A stretch of 64,000 nucleotides of DNA, from NCBI GenBank assembly GCA_016800925.1, contig JABCPU010000091.1:124001-188000 (forward strand), written 5' to 3'. This DNA comes from Suillus spraguei. Lineage: Eukaryota > Basidiomycota > Agaricomycetes > Boletales > Suillaceae. The first letter of the stretch is position 1. The number at the start of each line of letters is the position of its first letter. The translations under genes were made by a program, and so were the position numbers. Of this stretch, positions 56,788 to 64,000 are shown piece after piece. The notes below the pieces were generated by a model, which was not told the DNA's origin, did no database searches, and saw nothing but the letters and a program-made list of their open reading frames with translations.

Positions 56788-59177
56788 GCTAGCAACTTCA
56801 ACCTTGAATTCTCATATGCTCTCACTGGCTGGGAGGGATCAGCTACAGATGCACACCTTTATGATGAGACTCGTGCAAGAGGCTTATATGTACCTCCTGG
56901 CAAGTATTTTCTGGCTGATGCAGGGTTCCCTTTGTGTGGTGAGCTCTTAGTCTCCTACCACAGTGTCTGGTACCATTTAGCTGAATGGGGATGAGCCAAT
57001 ACCAGGTGCATTTTATTCCCTTCATACTCAAAGCCTTCTAATGTTGATTATATACAGTGGCTCAAAAAACTGTCCGCATGTTTTGACATTTTTCACTATC
57101 TATGATATTGTGTGAGAATGAACAAATTCCTCAAGGACATACTTATACCACATTGTAGTATGGCTTCAGGGCTTTTATTTGAGCCCTACACCGTGGGAAT
57201 CGGCGGAGATATGGTGGAGATATAAGGCTTATAAAATGATGACTCATGTGGACAGTTTTTTGAGTGTATATTAAAACTATATAAATCATTATTTATGACA
57301 CCATAAAAATCATGCCACTATTATATAAATTATAAAGTGGTGTCATTATGTTATTTTATGACTATATCTAACTATATAAACCAGAATATCTCATGTATCA
57401 TAGTCATAATCACCATGAAAGCCATCTCCGCTGCTCAAAGAGATAATATCCTCTCTCTGTCTTATGCTGGCCTCTCTGCTCGCCAAATTTCCTCTAGAAC
57501 TGGAGTATGCAAGTCCACTGTGGCCAAGTTCATCAAAGAAAGCCACCCAGACAAGGAAAACTCTTGTGGAGGACGTCCATCCAAGCTTACCTCTACTGAC
57601 AAAAGGGCTATTATCCAACATATCACTACAGGAAAGGCTGATAATGCTGTCCAAGCCACCCATTATATCAATTCCACCATCACTACCCCTGTCTCTTCAC
57701 AAACTGTGAGGAATGTTCTCAAGGCAGCTCATCTCACGGCAGTAACAAAGAAGAAAAAGCCTCTTCTCTCCAACCTCTCTGTCTGTTAGGCCATCTCCCT
57801 TCTTTTTCCATACATACACCTTCCCATCTGACCCAATCCTATTGATTTTGGTCTCATCTGACCATCTAACACGCTTCCAGTCCTCTACAGTCCAGTGTTG
57901 ATGAGCTAAGGCAAAGGCTAGTCTTCTCTGCCTATGTTTGATGGAGAGAAGAGGCTTTTTCTTCTTTGTTACTGCCTTGAGATGAGCTGCCTTGAGAACA
58001 TTCCTCACAGTTTGTGAAGAGACAGGGGTAGTGATGGTGGAATTGATATAATGGGTGGCTTGGACAGCATTATCAGCCTTTCCTGTAGTGATATGTTGGA
58101 TAATAGCCTTTTGTCAGTAGAGGTAAGCTTGGATGGACGTCCTCCACAAGAGTTTTCCTTGTCTGGGTGGCTTTCTTTGATGAACTTGGCCACAGTGGAC
58201 TTGCATACTCCAGTTCTAGAGGAAATTTGGCGAGCAGAGAGGCCAGCATAAGACAGAGAGAGGATATTATCTCTTTGAGCAGCGGAGATGGCTTTCATGG
58301 TGATTATGACTATGATACATGAGATATTCTGGTTTATATAGTTAGATATAGTCATAAAATAACATAATGACACCACTTTATAATTTATATAATAGTGGCA
58401 TGATTTTTATGGTGTCATAAATAATGATTTATATAGTTTTAATATACACTCAAAAAACTGTCCACATGAGTCATCATTTTATAAGCCTTATATCTCCACC
58501 ATATCTCCGCCGATTCCCACGGTGTAGGGCTCAAATAAAAGCCCTGAAGCCATACTACAATGTGGTATAAGTATGTCCTTGAGGAATTTGTTCATTCTCA
58601 CACAATATCATAGATAGTGAAAAATGTCAAAACATGCGGACAGTTTTTTGAGCCACTGTATTTGCAGACCCACAAATAAAAAAGAGTTGTTCAATTTATG
58701 ACATGCATCTGCTCGAAACGTGATTGAGCGTATCTTTGGCATGTTAAAGCACCATTTTCACATTCTTTTTGCTGTCGCCTGAGTATCCTATGGACATTCA
58801 GGCATGTATACCTGCTGTCCAATGTACTATCCATACTTCCATGTCATTTTTACATTCTCTTTGACTTTTATACTGTTTTTACAGTCTCTTACTGTCACCT
58901 GAATGTTCCATAGGCACGTATACCTGCTGCTTTATGTGCAATCCATAATTTTATACATGCCCACAACCATGATGAACAAGCTCTTATGGATGACAATGAC
59001 AACTTTGATTATAATAACCCTGACCATCAGGGGATCCCGGATGATGACAAGTCCAGTAGAGATAGAGGCATGAAGGAGGCATGTGATCACATTGCACATA
59101 GCATGTGGGAGGACTATCAAGCTATCTTACAGCAGCAGGGCTTGTTATATGATTCATTCAATGACACTGATATGTAG
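56788..59177 (+). pseudogene. PIF/Harbinger transposase (DDE_Tnp_4), C-terminal part
   Basis: From 56788 the frame reads LEFSYALTGWEGSATDAHLY, then GLYVPPGKYFLADAGFP (with the catalytic Asp of ADAGF) and YHLAEWG. An intron follows, now carrying a Tc1 derivative (57055-58658). After TTTGCAG come NKKELFNL, HASARNVIERIFGMLKHHFH with the catalytic Glu, and a C-terminal acidic exon (58900-59177) ending LLYDSFNDTDM. TGA occurs at 56992-56994 and 58699-58701 where the family has Arg. The N-terminal half is missing beyond the LTR. Confidence 0.85.
57055..58658. mobile_element. Fold-back Tc1 derivative (long inverted repeat)
   Basis: Flanked by TA (57053-57054 and 58659-58660). Both ends are the transposase-start end of the Tc1 at 4971-6587. 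The left arm (57055-57771) carries the first 118 or so codons of the transposase on the plus strand, stopping at KKKKPLLS. From 57772 the sequence switches to the minus-strand copy, starting at REV of GDGLTDREV and running out to the other end. The arms are about 715 bp, nearly identical, with a loop of about 170 bp. Both arms share a codon change (Ser to Ala, residue 5) relative to the intact copy, and the right arm has one base deleted near 58110. No functional transposase is encoded. Confidence 0.93.
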
Positions 59178-59245
59178 TACACAATCCAAATATTCATTCA
59201 TGCAAAACAAAAGTTGATATAGCACTAGTAAGACAACTGTACAAC

Positions 59246-60443
59246 CTAATTGGACTCATCAGGAGGGAATATAATAGTAGGTTGGATTCCCACCGCTGGG
59301 CCATTGAAAGAATGATGGTGCATGTCCTTGTCAGTAGTTTGTATATATATATCAGTAGCTGCAGCATCCATAGCAAAGACTTGTTGTACCATCAGCCACT
59401 CCCCAAATGACCAGTCTGCATCTTCAACCTGCAGCATCTGCATGGCCCTTGAGTGCTGGTCCATCACCCAATCCTCAGGATAGACCATGCACTCTGAGAT
59501 AACATCACTTAGGTGGTTCACAGAGCTCTGGAACCCCATCATGGCTACAGCAGTGGTGGCCTTTGACATGGAGTCTTGACATCTCATCCATTGCTCTCTT
59601 TAGTAATACCACTCCAAGCACGATCTGACACGTCTTTGCTTTTTTGAGTGAGCCCAACTCAGGGCAAGGTGTGGCAGTGGTGGGCAACATCTGAGTAGTA
59701 GTAGGTTCCTCACATTGTATAGAAACTGAGTTATCGGCGTGTGAACCATATCAGAGTGAGAGCATTTGGTACTAGTCCTGCTTGTAATAGACATGGGACC
59801 TTCAAGTAGGAAGAGAGGCGGTGTCTTCAGCTGTTGAAGCACCAGTGCTTGAACTTGAGTTTAAGGGAGGAGGGATAGCAGTATGAGGCTGGTACCCTGT
59901 ATGCCCTTGTGCACCACTACCTTGTGGTATTATATTGTCCATGCGTTCAAAGTGTCTCCATCCTGATACACAAAATGGCTGCATGACTGAATTTCCCTAC
60001 CATAAATCAATGAGACTTTTGACAAGACAAGAGTGAACTTGACGTACCTTCTTTGAAATATATTCATTCCATACTGATCCTGCAGCTTCATCCTCAATAT
60101 TGGCCCCTTTAGTGTTGTCCCAGTGAACACCAGACTGTTGGCGATATTTCTGAATCACATTATATGTCTGCTTTAGCTATATGATCTCTTATCAGTATAC
60201 AACTAGATGACATATCAATATATGACGTACCAATGCCCATTTTGTCTTACACATTGCCCCTGTCTTCTGTGGACCACTCTGCAGATACTCAGAAATGGCC
60301 TCTGTGGCGCCATTGTATGTCACATCTTTGAAGTTCCCAGTGTCCCCAACCTTGTCCCGATTGTTGAATAAATACAAGAGAAGCTGATCAGTTTCTGTGT
60401 CGGTCCAGACAGCCCTGTCTGCATGAGATGACTCCTGAGCCAT
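59246..60443 (-). pseudogene. Myb/SANT-like partner of the Harbinger element
   Basis: From the ATG at 60443: WTDTETDQLLLYLFNNRDKV, then QSGPQKTGAMCKTKWAL, a 54 bp intron (60177-60230), QTYNVIQKYRQQSGVHWDN and AGSVWNEYISKK, a second intron (59997-60047), then FCVSGWRHFERMDNI and a Ser/Pro-rich tail. This is the DNA-binding accessory protein of PIF/Harbinger elements, convergent with the transposase that ends 69 bp away. After SLPT the frame changes, and the remaining C-terminal helices (DWVMDQHSRAMQMLQVEDAD) lie in other frames down to 59246. Probably decayed. Confidence 0.75.
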
Positions 60444-60755
60444 GGAGAGGATGTGGACCTGAGCTGATAAAACTATAGATATAACACTAGCCCAGATGTG
60501 GTTCCGATCTTGTAGATCTTTAGTCGTATATCGAGGTATAGCACAGCTAGACATTATGGGTCAAAGGGAAGTTCAAGCTCCGTCATTGGGGCTTCAAACC
60601 GGAACTGCTATGCCAATGTTACATAATGTCCTTTAAGTTGGCAAATTCACCTTACCTCCGGTTACCGAACTAAGCCTTAAGGTGCTGTCATCAATGTCAG
60701 CATATCATAGGATCTCAATCAAACATTGTCACTGATCTTTTTTTTTGGTTTGCAG
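60444..60755. other. Right flank of the Harbinger element
   Basis: No gene. I could not find a clear terminal inverted repeat for this Harbinger element, since its left side is destroyed. Confidence 0.35.
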
Positions 60756-61212
60756 TGTAAAGATACAATCTAGCCTGGGCTGTAGATAAACCACAGCCTA
60801 AGCTAGTATGTGAGTCTTGCACTCTTCCTAGTCTGCTTCACTTGCGAAGGCAAGAACGTTCAACCCTAAAGGGAATGCTAAGTTAATATAGCTCGACAAT
60901 GCCCAACCTGTGGTGTGAGAATGCCATTGGAGGTAGTGAGATGCTAGCAGTGACCTCTGGTCCATGGGAAAGTGGCGGTAAAACTAGCGGTAAGCACAGG
61001 AAAGCAGTAGACAAGCGGTAGTGCAAGCAGTAAAAACTGTGGTAGTGCGTGCAGTAAAACTGTGGTAAGGCGTGGGAAACTGGCGGTAAAACAAGCGGTG
61101 AAGCGTGGGAAAGTGGTAAAGAGCAGTGGTGCATGCAGTGGTGGTAAAACAATTCTTAAGAGACAGTAGTGGTGACAATTCCTAAGTACCATGTGTACCA
61201 TAGGGGGAAAAG
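60756..61212 (+). repeat. LTR, family C variant, truncated
   Basis: Starts TGTAAAGATACAATC like 62269 and follows that copy until about 61212, where it joins an inverted family-A LTR fragment. It holds a cluster of GCGGTAAAAC-like motifs (60970-61150). Confidence 0.7.
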
Positions 61213-61609
61213 TGTGAAAAGTACCGGTATGTGCAAAGAGTCCTTTTAAACATGTACCGTGAGTGGCCAGAATACATAGCGAGAATGGTAGCGAAATAAA
61301 GATGTACTACATGATTTTAGTAAAGAGGCATGCAGCAAGCAAGTGGTGTCACAGAAGGTAATGTAAGTCTTGCCGTAGCTTTAGTAATGGCGGAAACAAA
61401 TATGCTACACACCAATGGATCTAGATGGAAATGGAATGGACAGGAGGACATTGGTAGCGAGATTTGGTGTATCCACGGAGCAAAAATGGTACTGGTGAAG
61501 TGAAAAGGCTAATGCTCGCTATAGGGATTTCTTGGTAGCCACTGTAGACAGTAACAAGACGCTGGTGTAAAACGGCACTTTCATGGTAAGCATGACTTTG
61601 TTCACTACA
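61213..61609 (-). repeat. Family-A LTR fragment, inverted
   Basis: Reverse complement of the first 400 bases of the family-A LTR; its start is TGTAGTGAAC at 61609. The rest is missing. The stretch 61610-61749 between it and the next LTR holds no gene. Confidence 0.75.
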
Positions 61610-62268
61610 GTGGGAGTTCTGTATGCTGCTCGTCGGTTTTGTTCCAGTAAACAAACTATGGTCCAGCCCGAAAATAAGGTTCAGCCTCCTTGAGGAACCA
61701 ATCACATCAATGCATTCCTATAGCACATTAGATCAGAGTTGAATATTGGTGTACAGAAACAACCTAACCTGGGCTGTAGATAGACTACCTCTTAAGTTAG
61801 TATGTGTGGTCTTGCGCACCATCTAGTCTGCTTCACTTGCGAAACAAGAGTGTTCAACCCTAAAGGGGGATGCCTGTTAGTATAGTTAAATCCAAGTCAA
61901 ACCAGTGAGCTAAAGTAGCATTGTAGTCAGTGGTAAGTTGCCGTGGTCAGCGGTGATGCTGCCAGAACTAGCATAGTAAGTAGCGGTAGTTATCTGCAGT
62001 CAAAGTTGCAAGCAGTGCAAAGAAACAGTAAAGAAGGCTGCGGTACTTTTAGTGGTAAAGTAGTGGTGCGTGAGAAGTTCAGTCAAAATAGGAATCAAGA
62101 GTCCAGTGGTATGCCAGCGGTACCAGTGAAAGAGTGTGATCGATTAACAAGCAGTAAAGAACTTTAAAGACTAAGTCTACTACTGGGTGGTTCCAGAGCT
62201 AGACAATAATCCTGACCTATAGTATGTGCAATGGGGTAAAATCCAGTACTGTATTGTGCGGGGTATGC

Positions 62269-63958
62269 TGTAAAGATACAATCTAGCCTGAGCTGTAGAT
62301 AAACCACGGCCTGAGCTAGTATGTGAGTCTTGTGCTCTACCTAGTCTGCTTCACTTGTGAAGGCAAGAACGTTCGACCCTAAAGGGAATGCTAAGTTAGT
62401 ATACTTCAATAATGCCCAACCTGTGGTGTGAGAATGCTGTCGGAGGTAGCGAGATGCTAGTGGTGACCTCTGGTCCGTGGGAAACTTGCGGTAAAACTAG
62501 GGTAAGCGTGGGAATGCGGTAGGCAAGCGTAGCATGATGGTAAAACTGCGGTAGTACGAGCGGTAAAACTGCGGTAGCGTGGGACTTCTGCAGTAAAACA
62601 AGCGGTAGTGTAGTGATGAAGTGTGAGAAAGCGGTAGCGCTAGTGTGAAGCGCAGGAAAGCGGTAACGAGCGGTGGTGCGTGCAGCAGTAAAGCAATTCT
62701 TAGAGACAGTAACTTCGGTAAAGGACTTTATTTCATAGTGACAGTAGTGGTACTATTCCTAAGTACTGTGTGTACTATAGGAGGGAAGTAAGGAACGAGT
62801 AAGGTACCTAGGAATTTTATACTAAGGAATAGCTATGGAAACGGAAGGGATAGGATAACACGCAGCAGACATGTAATAAGACTCACTACAGTTTACAAAA
62901 CATCACATACCGGAAGACTGGATGGACATAGGATGGATGGTAAATCTTGCTTGAGGATGCCAAATGGGTTCACGGAGATTGCCGAAGATCACCGCTTCAT
63001 GGGAAAGTTGCCGTAGTACAGCCATTAAGCTGCAATGAGGCTTCCAGAGTGTGGAACGATACCGTTAGATAGGGGTAAATGCATGGTAAAGTAGGACGGT
63101 GTTAAGACCGTACTCAAGGGTAGAGAGATCCGAAGGGCTTTGGCCTCAGTTCGTGCACTGTGCCCCTTTCTCGAGTAATGCCCCTTATTTCAGGGAGGAG
63201 TTATTCGTCTGAAGACCCGGAAGGAGTTGTGTGACGGATCCGGTGTCTGAAGGTATCAGATATGATACGTCCGAAGGTTATTCAGAACATAAGAGGGGAC
63301 AGAGATTAAGGCTAGTTTCGGAACGAGTTCCTAACTAGAAACTAACGGAAGTAGACTATCCGAAGATAGAGTCGGAGATATAGACTATAGGAATCAATCC
63401 TAAGTCTCGGAAGGTGACTTAAAGCGGAAAGTGGCTTAAGTCCAGAGGGAACAGAATGAGTAGAATCTAAGATGATATTTGAACTAAGGTTCTACGGAGA
63501 TCTACAAGTGGTTTATATACTGTAAGTATCTAAGATGGATAATCACAAGTCCGGGACCGAGGGCTATGTACGAAGTGTAACGGAAGTCTATTAGTTAATG
63601 CACAGCGGATCAGTAAGCATGAATCGGAAATGAACACAGGAAATGGATCAGTAACACAGGACGGAAATATAAACAGCCGGAGTACCGGAAGTAGGAGGAA
63701 TGACGAAAGGAGATAGACGCAGATATACACAAGGGAGTTAAGATGCGAGAAGTGAGTACATTCAGATGGGTGGTCTGGATAGGATCTGTGGACCGGACGG
63801 ATATGGAATCAATCGGATCTGATCGGATATGGTTGGATCTGAGATTAGAAGTATGGTATATGACAGACGGTGAAGCTGAAGGGTAAGGATAATGATTACT
63901 GGTTGACACCTATATGAAAATGTGCCGTTTTAAGCCCAGTGTGAGTTTGTCCATCACA
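62269..63958 (+). repeat. Family-C variant LTR nested in a family-C LTR
   Basis: Starts TGTAAAGATACAATC, ends CCATCACA, and has ATGC on both sides (62265-62268 and 63959-63962). Without the nested family-D LTR (63100-63865) it is about 924 bp. A GCGGTAAAAC-like motif cluster occupies 62490-62690. Confidence 0.82.
63100..63865 (+). repeat. Family-D LTR with perfect 5 bp target duplication
   Basis: 766 bp, TGTTAAGACC to TATATGACA, flanked by GACGG (63095-63099 and 63866-63870). It is the youngest-looking copy of the family; compare 9429-10917 and 56020-56787. Confidence 0.9.
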
Positions 63959-64000
63959 ATGCGGTGCTTATATCCTAAATCATATGTATTTGGAATGCTC

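Larger units (their letters stand above)
61750..64000 (+). repeat. Family-C LTR, split by another LTR, running off the window
   Basis: Starts TGTACAGAAACAACC, the same subtype as 9067. It follows that copy to 62268 (AACTTTAAAGACTA and CCTGACCTATAGTA blocks), is interrupted by 62269-63958, and resumes at 63963 (GTGCTTATATCCTAAAT) to the window edge. Confidence 0.8.

Overview
The window looks like genomic DNA of a filamentous basidiomycete (Agaricomycetes). The reasons are many short GT-AG introns of about 45-60 bp, a Dsc3 and a KIN17 gene of fungal type, a HET-domain protein, a P450, a trichodiene-synthase-type terpene cyclase, and transposon families typical of mushrooms. The WD40 family with a long disordered tail and the DUF6533-type membrane protein resemble families I know from Boletales, so an ectomycorrhizal or boletoid host is my best guess. 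This is an inference, not a proof.

Layout. Positions 1-15345 are an accessory island. It holds a decayed Ty3/gypsy Gag-protease, solo LTRs, an intact Tc1-type transposon, a Ty1/copia RT-RNase H fragment, and a shattered aspartic protease pseudogene. That pseudogene has been interrupted by two LTRs and a hAT remnant; the hAT remnant holds a small PIF/Harbinger element, which itself holds a MITE. Positions 15711-24068 hold an intact P450, a second aspartic protease pseudogene in inverted orientation, KIN17 and DSC3. Positions 26083-39075 hold a WD40-TPR-HET protein, a terpene synthase and a large importin-beta (Sxm1/Nmd5 or importin-7/8 type). Positions 39891-51975 are a local cluster of four WD40 paralogues: one intact, two with frameshifts and one stub. 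Copies of the 3' end of the importin gene were duplicated along with them. Positions 52219-64000 are again accessory: a DUF6533-like membrane protein, a transposon-associated gene, a PIF/Harbinger element with Myb-like partner, a fold-back Tc1 derivative inserted into that Harbinger element, and LTRs nested inside LTRs.

How it works together. The housekeeping genes (KIN17, DSC3, importin) are unrelated to each other. The most interesting host genes are the HET protein, which has an NLR-like set of domains in reversed order and no visible NTPase, and the WD40 tandem family. Among the mobile elements, the standout is a 1.6 kb inverted-repeat derivative of Tc1. Its hairpin arms match the 5' half of the intact Tc1 transposase about 51 kb away, and it could act as a silencing locus if it is transcribed.
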